DNA from: Micromonospora sp. WMMD1102
GTDB taxonomy: Bacteria; Actinomycetota; Actinomycetes; Mycobacteriales; Micromonosporaceae
Direction: 5' to 3'
Assembly (NCBI RefSeq): GCF_029626265.1
Contig: NZ_JARUBN010000001.1
Coordinates: forward strand, 496,001 to 560,000
DNA: 64,000 bases
The translations under genes and the position numbers were made by a program. The notes under the pieces were generated by a model. It was given only the letters and a program-made list of their open reading frames with translations. It made no database searches and had not been told where the DNA came from. Below are positions 53,046 to 62,616 of this stretch, one piece after another. How positions within the stretch are numbered: the stretch's first letter is position 1; every line of letters starts with the position of its first letter.

Positions 53046-54431
53046 TTGTCTGATTTGTCCGCAATCGTCAAGGCGTACGACGTCCGGGGCACGGTGCCCG
53101 AGCAGTGGGACGAGCGGGCCGCCGAGGCGTTGGGCGCGGCCTTCGCGCAACTCCTGCGCACTTCCGGGGAACCGGCCGGGACCGTTGCCGTCGCGCACGA
53201 CATGCGGGACTCGTCGCCGGGGCTGGCCGCCGCGTTCGCCGCCGGGGTCCGGGCCGAGGGGCTCGGGGTGCTCCACCTCGGCCTGGGCAGCACGGACCTG
53301 CTCTACTACGCCTCCGGCAGCCTCGACCTGCCCGGTGCGATGTTCACCGCCAGCCACAACCCGGCCGGCTACAACGGGATCAAGATGTGCCGCTCCGGCG
53401 CCCGGCCGATCGGCCAGGACACCGGGCTGGCCGAGCTGCGCGACCGGGCCCAGGCGATGCTGGACAAGGGCGAGACCCGGGCGGCCGACGAGCCGCTGCC
53501 GCCGCTCGAACACCGCGACCTGCTGCCGGCGTACGCCGCCCACCTGCGCACCCTGGTCGACCTGACCGGCATCCGCCCGCTGAAGGTGGTCATCGACGCC
53601 GGCAACGGGATGGGCGGGCACACCGCACCGGCGGTGCTCGGCGACACCGTCCTGCCGGCGCTGCCGCTGGAGATCGTTCCGCTCTACTTCGAACTCGACG
53701 GCTCCTTCCCCAACCACGAGGCGAACCCGCTCGACCCGGCGAACCTGGTCGACCTCCAGGCGGCGGTACGCGAGCACGGCGCCGACCTCGGGCTCGCCTT
53801 CGACGGCGACGCCGACCGCTGTTTCGTGGTCGACGAGCGGGGTGAACCGGTCTCCCCGTCGGCGATCACCGCCCTGGTGGCCGTACGCGAGCTGGCCAAG
53901 CACCCCGGCGCGGCGATCATCCACAACCTGATCACCTCCAGCGCGGTGCCGGAGATCGTCCGGGAGCACGGCGGCGACCCGGTGCGCAGCCGGGTGGGGC
54001 ACTCCTTCATCAAGGCCGAGATGGCCCGCACCAACGCGGCCTTCGGCGGCGAGCACTCGGCGCACTACTACTTCCGGGACTTCTGGTTCGCCGACACCGG
54101 CATGCTGGCCGCGATGCACCTGCTGGCGGCGCTCGGCGAGCAGGACGGCCCGCTCTCGGAACTCGGCCGGGCGTACGAGCGGTACGCCGCCTCCGGCGAG
54201 ATCAACTCGACGGTACCGGACCAGCGGGCCAAGCTCGCCGAGGTTCGGGCGGCCTACCCGGACGCCGAGACCGACGAGCTGGACGGGTTGACGCTGCGCT
54301 TCCCGGACGGCGCCTGGGTCAACCTGCGCCCGTCCAACACCGAGCCGCTGCTGCGGCTGAACGTCGAGGCGCCCACCCCGGACCGGATGGTGACGCTCCG
54401 CGACGAGGTGCTCGGACTGGTTCGCCGATAA
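53046..54431 (+). CDS. manB: Phosphomannomutase/phosphoglucomutase
   Basis: A 461-aa alpha-D-phosphohexomutase: catalytic Ser loop MFTASHNPAGYNGIKMC (about residues 99-115), metal loop FDGDADRCFVV (about 251-261), sugar loop GGEHSAHYYF (about 335) and phosphate loop RPSNTEPLLRL (about 427). It interconverts mannose-6-P and mannose-1-P for GDP-mannose supply. TTG 53046 is chosen; GGGGCGGG lies just upstream. In mycobacteria the same gene order (mutase, TobH-like protein, manA) occurs, supporting a mannose role. Confidence 0.96.
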   Translation: MSDLSAIVKAYDVRGTVPEQWDERAAEALGAAFAQLLRTSGEPAGTVAVAHDMRDSSPGLAAAFAAGVRAEGLGVLHLGLGSTDLLYYASGSLDLPGAMFTASHNPAGYNGIKMCRSGARPIGQDTGLAELRDRAQAMLDKGETRAADEPLPPLEHRDLLPAYAAHLRTLVDLTGIRPLKVVIDAGNGMGGHTAPAVLGDTVLPALPLEIVPLYFELDGSFPNHEANPLDPANLVDLQAAVREHGADLGLAFDGDADRCFVVDERGEPVSPSAITALVAVRELAKHPGAAIIHNLITSSAVPEIVREHGGDPVRSRVGHSFIKAEMARTNAAFGGEHSAHYYFRDFWFADTGMLAAMHLLAALGEQDGPLSELGRAYERYAASGEINSTVPDQRAKLAEVRAAYPDAETDELDGLTLRFPDGAWVNLRPSNTEPLLRLNVEAPTPDRMVTLRDEVLGLVRR

Positions 54432-54498
54432 GATCCATCGCGCTGGTCGGAGACCCGGCGTACCGACCTGTCGCCCGAGGAGTGGAAGGAGCCGCACG

Positions 54499-54828
54499 GT
54501 GGCCCTCGACCCGCAGTTGCTGGAGATCCTGGCCTGCCCGGACACCCATCACGCACCGCTGGACTACGACCCGGCGGCGCAGACCCTGACCTGCACCGAG
54601 TGCGCGCGGATCTTCGACGTACGCGACGACGTGCCGGTGCTGCTGCTGGACGAGGCGCGCGGCGGCCCGGCGGCTGCCGGAGGTCCGGCCGCGGCCGGCC
54701 CGGCGGACGTCTCCGCCGCCGCACCGGCGAGCGGTGCGCAGGGCTCGGCTGTCGCCCCGGCGGCCGGTTCGGCACTCGCCCCCGGCGGCCCGGACGCGGT
54801 CCCCGGCGGCAGCGCGGACCAGCGGTGA
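54499..54828 (+). CDS. Trm112-family protein
   Basis: A 109-aa protein with an N-terminal Trm112 zinc-ribbon-like domain: LLEILACPDTHHAPLDYD, then TCTECARIFDVRDDVPVLLL. Only three of the expected four Cys are present (CPDT in place of CPxC). The rest is an Ala/Gly/Pro-rich tail. Trm112 proteins activate partner methyltransferases. Here it lies between manB and the TobH-like gene, overlapping the latter by one base. Confidence 0.88.
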   Translation: MALDPQLLEILACPDTHHAPLDYDPAAQTLTCTECARIFDVRDDVPVLLLDEARGGPAAAGGPAAAGPADVSAAAPASGAQGSAVAPAAGSALAPGGPDAVPGGSADQR

Positions 54829-56018
54829 TGGACGGTACGGCCGGTCTGCGCGGTCGCGCGGTCGCCGACGAGGCGCTGCTCGACGACGTCGCGGCGATGA
54901 ACGAGAGCGACCCGGGCGGGATGCTCCGGCACACCGCCTCGGGCGGTGCCCAGGTGCGGGAGTCGGCCGCACTGGCCGCCGAGGCCAACCTCGGGGCGCT
55001 GGCCGACGAGGGCCGCCCCCGGGCGGTGGTGATCGCCGGCATCGGCACCGCAGCGCGTACCGGGGAGGTGCTGGCCACCGTCGCCGGGCCGCGCTGCCCG
55101 GTCCCGGTGATCCAGCACCGCAGCGCCGGGGTGCCCGGCTGGGTCGGCGCGGCGGACGTGGTGATCGCGGTCAGCGCCTCCGGGCGCAGTCCCGAGGCGC
55201 TCGGCGCGGCCGAGGCCGCCGCCCGGCGCGGGGCCCGGCTGGTCGCCGTCGGCGCACCCGACTCGCAGCTCCAGTCGGTGGCCGAGGGAGTCCGCGCCCC
55301 GTTCGTCCCGGTCCCCCGCCGGGCGCCGGCCCGGGCCAGCCTCTGGGCGCTGACCGTGCCGGTGCTGCTGGCCGCCCGCGCGCTCGGCCTGGTCAAGGTG
55401 AACGAGGCGGACCTGGCCGAGACGGCGGCCCGGCTGGACGCGGACGCCGACCGGTGCCGCCCGTCCGCCGAGTCGTTCGTCAACCCGGCGAAGTCGCTGG
55501 CGCTGGGCCTGGCCGGCTCGGTGCCGATCGTCTGGGGCTCGTCGCCGCTGGCCACCGCCGCCGCCCGGCGGTTCGGCGACACCCTCTCGGCGAACGCCCG
55601 TTACCCGGTGGTGGCCGGGGCACTCGGCGAGGCCGGCCGGGGCCGGGTCGGCCTGCTGGACGGGGTCTTCGGCGGTCTCGGCGAGTCGAGCCGGGACATC
55701 TTCGCCGATCCGGACGACGAGCCGAGCGGTACCCGGCTGCGGCTGGTGCTGCTCCGCGACGGCGGCCTGAACGCCGAGGACGACACCGACGAGCCGCTGG
55801 TGGTGGAGGAGCGCCGGGCCGACGCGGTGCAGACTCTCGCCGAGCGGCGCGGGGTGCGCTGCGACGTGGTGACCGCCGAGGGTGGTTCCGCGCTGGAGCG
55901 GCTCGCCTCGCTGGTCGCCGTACCCGACTTCGCGTCGATCTACCTGGCGCTGGCGCACGGCCTCGACCCGATGGCCGTACCGGCGATCACCGAAATGAAG
56001 GAGCTTGCGAACCCGTGA
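54828..56018 (+). CDS. SIS-domain TobH-like protein (phosphosugar isomerase family)
   Basis: A 396-aa protein with a SIS domain (AVVIAGIGTAARTGEVLATV, DVVIAVSASGRSPEALGAAE), a second SIS-like half (VPIVWGSSPLATAAARRFGD) and the C-terminal ESSRDIFADPDDE, like TobH and bifunctional phosphoglucose/phosphomannose isomerases. It may act on a sugar phosphate or regulate the mannose branch. It overlaps the Trm112 gene by one base and precedes a 24-codon coupled mini-ORF. Confidence 0.9.
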   Translation: MDGTAGLRGRAVADEALLDDVAAMNESDPGGMLRHTASGGAQVRESAALAAEANLGALADEGRPRAVVIAGIGTAARTGEVLATVAGPRCPVPVIQHRSAGVPGWVGAADVVIAVSASGRSPEALGAAEAAARRGARLVAVGAPDSQLQSVAEGVRAPFVPVPRRAPARASLWALTVPVLLAARALGLVKVNEADLAETAARLDADADRCRPSAESFVNPAKSLALGLAGSVPIVWGSSPLATAAARRFGDTLSANARYPVVAGALGEAGRGRVGLLDGVFGGLGESSRDIFADPDDEPSGTRLRLVLLRDGGLNAEDDTDEPLVVEERRADAVQTLAERRGVRCDVVTAEGGSALERLASLVAVPDFASIYLALAHGLDPMAVPAITEMKELANP

Positions 56019-56089
56019 CCGAGCAGAACACCCGGGCCGGCGCCGCCGTGGCACCGGCTCCGGCCGATCCGGCGGGGGGCCGGTCGTGA
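56015..56089 (+). CDS. Candidate 24-aa coupling mini-ORF
   Basis: GTG 56015 overlaps the TobH-like stop (GTGA) and its own TGA (56087-56089) overlaps GTG 56086 of the transporter gene. It encodes an Ala/Pro-rich 24-residue peptide beginning MTEQNTRAGAAV. It may simply carry ribosomes between the two genes. No protein function is implied. Confidence 0.35.
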   Translation: MTEQNTRAGAAVAPAPADPAGGRS

Positions 56090-57054
56090 GCGCGAGCGGC
56101 GGCACCAAGGCGATCGTCGCCGCGCTGCTGGCCAACCTCGGCATCGCGGTCACCAAGTTCGTCGCCTTCGCGCTGAGTGGCTCGTCGTCGATGCTGGCGG
56201 AGTCGATCCACTCGGTCGCCGACTCCGGCAACCAGGCGCTGCTGCTGCTCGGCGGGCGCCGGGCCCGCCGCCGGGCCACCCCGGAACACCCCTTCGGGTA
56301 CGGCCGGGAGCGCTACATCTACGCGTTCATCGTCTCGATCGTGCTGTTCAGCCTCGGCGGCCTCTTCGCGCTCTACGAGGCGTACCACAAGTGGCACGAG
56401 CAGCGGATACACCCGGGTGGGATCGAGTCCTGGCAGTGGTTGCCGGTCGTCGTGCTGGTGGTCGCGATCATCCTGGAGTCGTTCTCGTTCCGGACCGCGA
56501 TCGTGGAGTCGAACGCGGTCCGGGGCAAGGCGTCCTGGACACAGTTCGTCCGCCGGGCCAAGGCCCCGGAGCTACCGGTGGTGCTGCTGGAGGACCTGGG
56601 CGCGCTGCTCGGTCTGGTCTTCGCCCTGGTCGGCGTCTCGATGACCCTGATCACCGACAACGGCTACTGGGACGCGGCCGGGACAGCCGCGATCGGCATC
56701 CTGCTGGTGGCCATCGCGGGCATCCTGGCGATCGAGACCCGCAGCCTGCTGCTCGGCGAGGCGGCCAACCCGGACGAGGTCCGCCGGATCGAGCAGGCGA
56801 TCACCGAGGGGTCCGAGGTCGAGCGGATCATCCACATGAAGACCCTGCACCTGGGGCCGGAGGAGCTGCTGGTCGCGGCCAAGGTCGCGGTCCGGCCGTA
56901 CGCCTCGGCGGCCGAACTGGCCGAGGGGATCAACACTGTCGAGGCGCGGATCCGCAACTCGGTGCCGATCGCCCGGGTGATCTACCTGGAACCGGATATC
57001 TACCGCACCGCCGAGCAGCCCGCCGACGGGGTCCCGGAACTCAAGGAGGTTTGA
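56086..57054 (+). CDS. Cation diffusion facilitator (CDF) transporter
   Basis: A 322-aa protein with six TM helices. The metal site motifs are SMLAESIHSVADSGNQALLL in TM2 (HxxxD) and VVLLEDLGALLGL in TM5 (ED). A cytoplasmic C-terminal domain (about 230-315) has EVERIIHMKTLHLGPEELLV. CDF proteins export divalent metals by proton exchange. Between manB and manA, whose products need metals (ManA is a zinc enzyme), its presence is odd but consistent with an operon. Confidence 0.92.
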   Translation: MSASGGTKAIVAALLANLGIAVTKFVAFALSGSSSMLAESIHSVADSGNQALLLLGGRRARRRATPEHPFGYGRERYIYAFIVSIVLFSLGGLFALYEAYHKWHEQRIHPGGIESWQWLPVVVLVVAIILESFSFRTAIVESNAVRGKASWTQFVRRAKAPELPVVLLEDLGALLGLVFALVGVSMTLITDNGYWDAAGTAAIGILLVAIAGILAIETRSLLLGEAANPDEVRRIEQAITEGSEVERIIHMKTLHLGPEELLVAAKVAVRPYASAAELAEGINTVEARIRNSVPIARVIYLEPDIYRTAEQPADGVPELKEV

Positions 57055-57058
57055 GCAG

Positions 57059-58237
57059 GTGGAGCCGCTGCACGGTCGGATCCGCGACTACGCGTGGGGG
57101 TCGCGGACCGTCCTGGCCCGGTTGCAGAGCCGCCCGGTGCCGAGCGACGGCCCCGAGGCGGAACTCTGGCTCGGCGCCCACCCCGGCGATCCCTCCACAC
57201 TGGAGCGGGACGGGGCGCCACGGAACCTGGTCGACGCGTTCGCCGAGGACCCGGGTCGCTGGCTCGGCGCCGACGTGGTCGACCGGTTCGGGCAGCGGCT
57301 GCCGTTCCTGCTCAAGGTGCTGGCTCCGGAGGCGCCGCTGTCGTTGCAGGCGCACCCGGACGCCGAGCAGGCCCGGGCCGGATACGCGGCCGAGACGACC
57401 GACCCGGAGCTGACCCACCGCAACTACGTCGACCCGTACCACAAGCCGGAGATGCTTGTCGCGGTCTCGCCGTTCCGGGCGCTGTGCGGATTCCGCGACC
57501 CGAAGCACTCGGCGGACCTGCTCGACGCGTTCGGGGTACCCGCGTTGGCGCCGGTGGTCGCCGCGCTGCGCGGTGGCGTCGACGGGTTGCCGGCGGCGGT
57601 GCGTACCCTGCTCACCTGGCCGTCGTCCGAGCGGGCTGGGCTGGTCGCGGCGGTGCTGGCGGCGGAGGTCGGCGAGCAGTTCGCCGGCTCGGTCGAGCTG
57701 GCCCGGGACCTGGCCGGACGCTATCCGGCGGACCCGGGGGTACTCGTCGCGCTGCTGCTCAACCACGTCAGCCTGGCCCCGGGCGAGGCGATCTGGATGC
57801 CGGCCGGCAACCTGCACGCCTACCTGCACGGTGCCGGGGTGGAGATCCTGGCGGCCAGCGACAACGTGCTGCGTGGCGGGCTGACCCCGAAGCACGTGGA
57901 CGTCCGGGAACTGCTCCGGGTACTCCGCTTCGAGGTGCTGGCCGACCCGGTGGTCAGTCCGGTCGCGGTCGGTCCCGGGGTGGTCACCTGGCCGGTGCCG
58001 GTGGACGACTTCGCCCTGCACCGGGTACGCCTCGACGGCGGGGTGCGGTCCGCCCGGCTCGACCTGCGGGGTCCCCGGATCGCGCTCTGCCTGGCCGGCG
58101 AGGTCACCGTGGCCGACGGCGCCGGTTCGACGCTGCTCGGTCAGGGCAGCGCCGCGATCGGCCGGGCCGACGGCGGCCCCGTCACCGTCACCGGCGAGGG
58201 CGACCTCTACCTGGCCTCGGTCGGCGCCCCACGCTGA
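57059..58237 (+). CDS. manA: Mannose-6-phosphate isomerase, class I
   Basis: A 392-aa zinc enzyme converting fructose-6-P to mannose-6-P: LHGRIRDYAWGSRTVLA at the N-terminus, LPFLLKVLAPEAPLSLQAHP (metal Gln/His), YHKPEMLVAVSPFRALCGFR (Glu) and WMPAGNLHAYLHGAGVEILA with SDNVLRGGLTPKHVD. AAGGAGG precedes the transporter stop and GTG 57059. With ManB it supplies GDP-mannose for lipomannans and glycans. Confidence 0.95.
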   Translation: MEPLHGRIRDYAWGSRTVLARLQSRPVPSDGPEAELWLGAHPGDPSTLERDGAPRNLVDAFAEDPGRWLGADVVDRFGQRLPFLLKVLAPEAPLSLQAHPDAEQARAGYAAETTDPELTHRNYVDPYHKPEMLVAVSPFRALCGFRDPKHSADLLDAFGVPALAPVVAALRGGVDGLPAAVRTLLTWPSSERAGLVAAVLAAEVGEQFAGSVELARDLAGRYPADPGVLVALLLNHVSLAPGEAIWMPAGNLHAYLHGAGVEILAASDNVLRGGLTPKHVDVRELLRVLRFEVLADPVVSPVAVGPGVVTWPVPVDDFALHRVRLDGGVRSARLDLRGPRIALCLAGEVTVADGAGSTLLGQGSAAIGRADGGPVTVTGEGDLYLASVGAPR

Positions 58238-58257
58238 CCCCGGCGCGCCCCCGACCG

Positions 58258-58335
58258 GCGAGATCGAACTACTTCCCGGAAATGGTGGCCTCAGCCGGCG
58301 CACGAGGGGACTCTTCCCGCGATCCTGCGCGATCT
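58258..58335. repeat. Dispersed imperfect palindrome, copy 2 (REP-like)
   Basis: It aligns in order with the element at 15573-15653: GGCGAGATCG, CTTCCCGGAA, GTGGCCTC, GCCGG, ACGAGG, GACTCTTCCCG and CGCGATCCTG blocks are shared, with small indels. It lies 20 bp after the manA stop in an intergenic gap, like copy 1. Two copies about 43 kb apart indicate a dispersed repeat family. Confidence 0.8.
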
Positions 58336-58671
58336 TCCTCGGTTCGAGTGAGCGGGAATCTCGAATCGGCTTGACATCAACTTCGCGCAGTGTGACGCTG
58401 TGAGTACGTAGCGTTATCGTGACGCAGGTCCGAGACACGCGCGGGGAACCAAACCGGGGGGATGCGCGGGGCGGCCGGAGGCTGGGCGGAACACCGCTCG
58501 GAACCGACCGCCCCGTGCGCTGTCCCGGCGGCAGTGGCCCAGCGGTCAGGTCAGCCGGGTGACGCCGGTCCGCCCCGCTCTGTCCAGTTTGCGACCCGGC
58601 CGGGGTCCGTCGCCGTACGCCCGGGGCGTAACGTGGAGAGTCGCGCCGCAGACCGTACGACAGGAGCCTTC
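58336..58671 (+). promoter_or_regulatory. Upstream region of ahcY with two promoter candidates and a structured-leader candidate
   Basis: TTGACA at 58371-58376 and TA-rich sequence near 58395-58420 could drive a long leader containing GGGGAACCAAACCGGGGGGA (58443-58462), reminiscent of the 5' part of c-di-AMP (ydaO) riboswitches; the conserved 3' part is not seen. A nearer promoter is TAACGT at 58629-58634 after TTGCGA. The ATG at 58462 opens a frame into ahcY but is not a credible start. Confidence 0.4.
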
Positions 58672-60171
<1,500 letters not shown>

Positions 60172-60224
60172 GCAACGGGTGGGCCCGCCGGATCACCGGT
60201 GCGGCGGCCCGCCGGGTGGACGAT

Positions 60225-60268
60225 CGACGAGCCCGGGTCGGCAGGGGACTGCCGGTCCGGGCTCGTCG
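60225..60268. terminator. Bidirectional hairpin between ahcY and the membrane genes
   Basis: CGACGAGCCCGG (60225-60236) pairs perfectly with CCGGGCTCGTCG (60257-60268), with an inner GGCAG/CTGCC stem in the loop. It lies between convergent genes (ahcY ending 60171, small membrane gene ending 60273) and should terminate both. Confidence 0.75.
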
Positions 60269-60272
60269 GTCG

Positions 60273-60419
60273 TCAGGGTCGGCGGCGGGGGCGGAACCAG
60301 CTCCAGAGGCAGTAGACGAGCCAGGCGATCGCCACCGCCGTGGCGAGCGGGCGCAGGCGCAGCGCGTTCAGCGCGATCACCAGCGCCAGCACCAGGAGCC
60401 AGGGCAGGAACGCCTTCAC
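60273..60419 (-). CDS. Small 48-aa membrane protein
   Basis: The GTG at 60419 overlaps the RDD stop by 4 nt (GTGA). The product is nearly all hydrophobic, with two short TM-like stretches (FLPWLLVLALVIALNAL and TAVAIAWLVYCLWSW) and a basic end RPRRRP. It is too small for family recognition; coupling to the RDD gene supports it being real. Confidence 0.65.
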   Translation of the reverse strand: MKAFLPWLLVLALVIALNALRLRPLATAVAIAWLVYCLWSWFRPRRRP

Positions 60420-61498
60420 CGGCTCGACCTCTCCGGCTCGGCGGCGGGACTGACCGCCGCGGGGCGTACCAGTGCCGGTTGCGACAGCACCGGATGCGCC
60501 GCCGGTGTCGCAACCACCCCGGTCGGGACTGCCGTGCTCGGGCCCGCGCCGGTCGGGACTGCCGCGACCGGGGCTGCCGGTCGGACCGGGGTCGGGGGGT
60601 CGGTGGCCGGTGCGGCGAGTTCCGGCCAGAGGGTCGCGGCCACCGAGCGGGTGCCCGCCAGCCGCTGTCGCGCCCGCGCGTGCCGCTCGGCGAGTACGGC
60701 GGCCAGGTAGGCCCACTCGGGCACGCCGGGCGGGGGAGGTGGTGAGGTCACCGCCGCCACCTCCGCCCAGAGTGACCGGGTCAGCCGGCGGCGGGAGTCC
60801 CGGGTCAGCGTCGAGGTCCGACTGAGCAGTTGGCGTACGGCCAGCGCCAGGTCGTCGTCCAGCCGGGTCAGGTCGAGGGTTGCCGCCCAGCCGGCCAGCG
60901 GCGGGACCATCGTCGGCAGGTAGTTGGTGCCGGCCGGACTCCGGTCGTGGATGACCAGGGTGCCGGCGGCCAGGTCGCCGAGTCGCCGTCCCCGGGGATC
61001 GGTGAGCATCACCGTCACGCCGACGGCCCAGGTCAGCAGCGGCAGCACCAGTCCGGGCCACTCCACCGCGACCCCGACCAGGCTGCGGGTCATCGCCTGC
61101 CGGAAGCCGACCCGGCCGCCGTCGGCGCGTACCACCCGGAGCCCGACGGCCAGCTTGCCGAGGGTACGGCCGGAGTTGAGGGTCTCGCAGGCGACCGGGT
61201 AGCCGACCAGGAGCAGCACCACGCCGACGGTCTGCAACCCGGTCAGGGCGGCCCGGTCCAGCACCGCCGAGTCGACCAGGGAGTCGAGCAGGATCCCCGC
61301 GCAGGTGACCAGGATGACCGCCAGGGTGAACTGCACCAGGACGTCGAGGAGCAGCGCCAGCATCCGCGAGCCGAGCCGGGCGGCCCGGATGTCCAGTTCG
61401 ACCGCCTCGCCGCTGACCAGCCCGGCGTCCGTGCCGTACCCGGTCGGGTAGCCCGGCCGTCCCGGAGCCGACTTCGGCGGTTGCGCTGTCACCCGCAC
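60416..61498 (-). CDS. RDD-family membrane protein
   Basis: The protein is about 360 aa. The RDD domain has ARLGSRMLALLLDVLVQFTL (Arg-Asp pair), CETLNSGRTLGKLAVGLRVV and DPRGRRLGDLAAGTLVI, with about four TM helices, followed by a long cytoplasmic tail rich in Pro/Ala. The start is uncertain: GTG 61507, 61498 or 61492; minus-strand TAGTGT (61509-61504) is a possible -10 giving a leaderless GTG at 61498. RDD genes near SpoIIM and DUF58 genes are typical of actinomycetes. Confidence 0.88.
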   Translation of the reverse strand: MRVTAQPPKSAPGRPGYPTGYGTDAGLVSGEAVELDIRAARLGSRMLALLLDVLVQFTLAVILVTCAGILLDSLVDSAVLDRAALTGLQTVGVVLLLVGYPVACETLNSGRTLGKLAVGLRVVRADGGRVGFRQAMTRSLVGVAVEWPGLVLPLLTWAVGVTVMLTDPRGRRLGDLAAGTLVIHDRSPAGTNYLPTMVPPLAGWAATLDLTRLDDDLALAVRQLLSRTSTLTRDSRRRLTRSLWAEVAAVTSPPPPPGVPEWAYLAAVLAERHARARQRLAGTRSVAATLWPELAAPATDPPTPVRPAAPVAAVPTGAGPSTAVPTGVVATPAAHPVLSQPALVRPAAVSPAAEPERSSR

Positions 61499-61534
61499 AG
61501 TGAACACTATGGTCGCGAACCCTGGAGGAGCGAG

Positions 61535-62503
61535 TTGGATCTCGACGCGTACACCGCCGAGCACGACCGGGAATGGCGGCGGCTGGCCGAGCTGACCGGA
61601 CGGTACCGGCTCGACGCCGACGAGGCCGACGAGCTGATCGCCCTCTACCAGCGGGCCGCCACGCACCTGTCGGTGGTGCGCAGCCGGTCACCCGATCCGG
61701 TGCTGGTCGCCCGGCTCTCCCAACTGGTGCTGGCCGCCCGGGGCAGGCTGGCCGGCCGGACCGGATTCTCCTGGGCGGCGGTCGGCCGGTTCTTCTCCAC
61801 CGGCTTCCCGCTGGCCGTCTACCGGGCCTGGCCGTGGTGCTCCGCCGTCGGCGCCGGGTTCGTGCTGGTCGCCGGCTTCCTGATGTACTGGACGGCCGGG
61901 CATCCGGAGACCGCCGCCGCGCTCATCGGCGAGGACGCGGCGGCCGAGGCGTTCGAGGCCCGGTTCGTCGGCTACTACAGCGAGTACTCCGCACCGAGCT
62001 TCGCCTTCCAACTGTGGACGCACAACGCCTGGGTCGCCGCCCGCTGCCTCGCCTCCGGCATCCTGGTGCTGCCGGTCTTCTACCTGCTGTGGCACAACGC
62101 CCTGAACATCGGCGTGACCGGCGGGGTGCTCGCCGCCTACGGCCGTACCGACGTCTTCTTCAGCATGATCACGCCGCACGGCCTGCTGGAGCTGACCGGG
62201 ATCTTCGTGGCGGCCGGCGTCGGCCTGCGGATCGGCTGGTCCTGGATCGCGCCGCCGCCCGAACTGACCCGGGGCCAGGCGGTGGCCCGGGCCGGTCGTG
62301 CCGGTGTCGGGGTCGCGGTCGGCCTGGTGGGGCTCTTCGCGGTCGCCGGGCTCATCGAGGCGTTCGTCACCCCGGCGGCGGTCCCGACCGGGATCCGGGT
62401 CGGCATCGGCGTGCTCGCCTGGCTCGGCTTCCTCGGTTACGTCGGCTACTTCGGCCGCCGGGCGGCGCTGCGGGAGAGAACCGACCGGGTCGCCGCGGCG
62501 TGA
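61535..62503 (+). CDS. SpoIIM (stage II sporulation protein M)-like membrane protein
   Basis: The protein is 322 aa from TTG 61535 with GGAGGAG 4 nt upstream. A soluble N-terminal helical region (LDAYTAEHDREWRRLAELTG) is followed by about six TM helices with the family pattern: FVGYYSEYSAPSFAFQLWTH (an extracytoplasmic loop), NAWVAARCLASGILVLPVFY, GRTDVFFSMITPHGLLELTG. In sporulators SpoIIM takes part in engulfment; in actinomycetes the relative beside RDD/MoxR genes has no established role. It is divergent from the RDD gene. Confidence 0.9.
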   Translation: MDLDAYTAEHDREWRRLAELTGRYRLDADEADELIALYQRAATHLSVVRSRSPDPVLVARLSQLVLAARGRLAGRTGFSWAAVGRFFSTGFPLAVYRAWPWCSAVGAGFVLVAGFLMYWTAGHPETAAALIGEDAAAEAFEARFVGYYSEYSAPSFAFQLWTHNAWVAARCLASGILVLPVFYLLWHNALNIGVTGGVLAAYGRTDVFFSMITPHGLLELTGIFVAAGVGLRIGWSWIAPPPELTRGQAVARAGRAGVGVAVGLVGLFAVAGLIEAFVTPAAVPTGIRVGIGVLAWLGFLGYVGYFGRRAALRERTDRVAAA

Positions 62504-62616
62504 TCGCGGGTGGCGCGGCAAGCCTGACCCGGTGGGCGGGGCCACCAGGCCGGTCGCCGGGCCACTGGCCACTGGCCGGTGGGCGGGGCGGGCCACTGCC
62601 TGGTGGGCGGGGCGGC

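Noticed and set aside
58462..58671. Extended N-terminus of ahcY from ATG 58462
   Set aside because: The 70 extra residues are Arg/Pro/Ala-rich and unlike the family; ATG 58672 has AGGAG and the normal start.
58443..58671. Confident riboswitch call before ahcY
   Set aside because: Only a 5' sequence likeness to ydaO was found; the 3' conserved element and SAH riboswitch motifs are absent, so it is listed as a candidate only.
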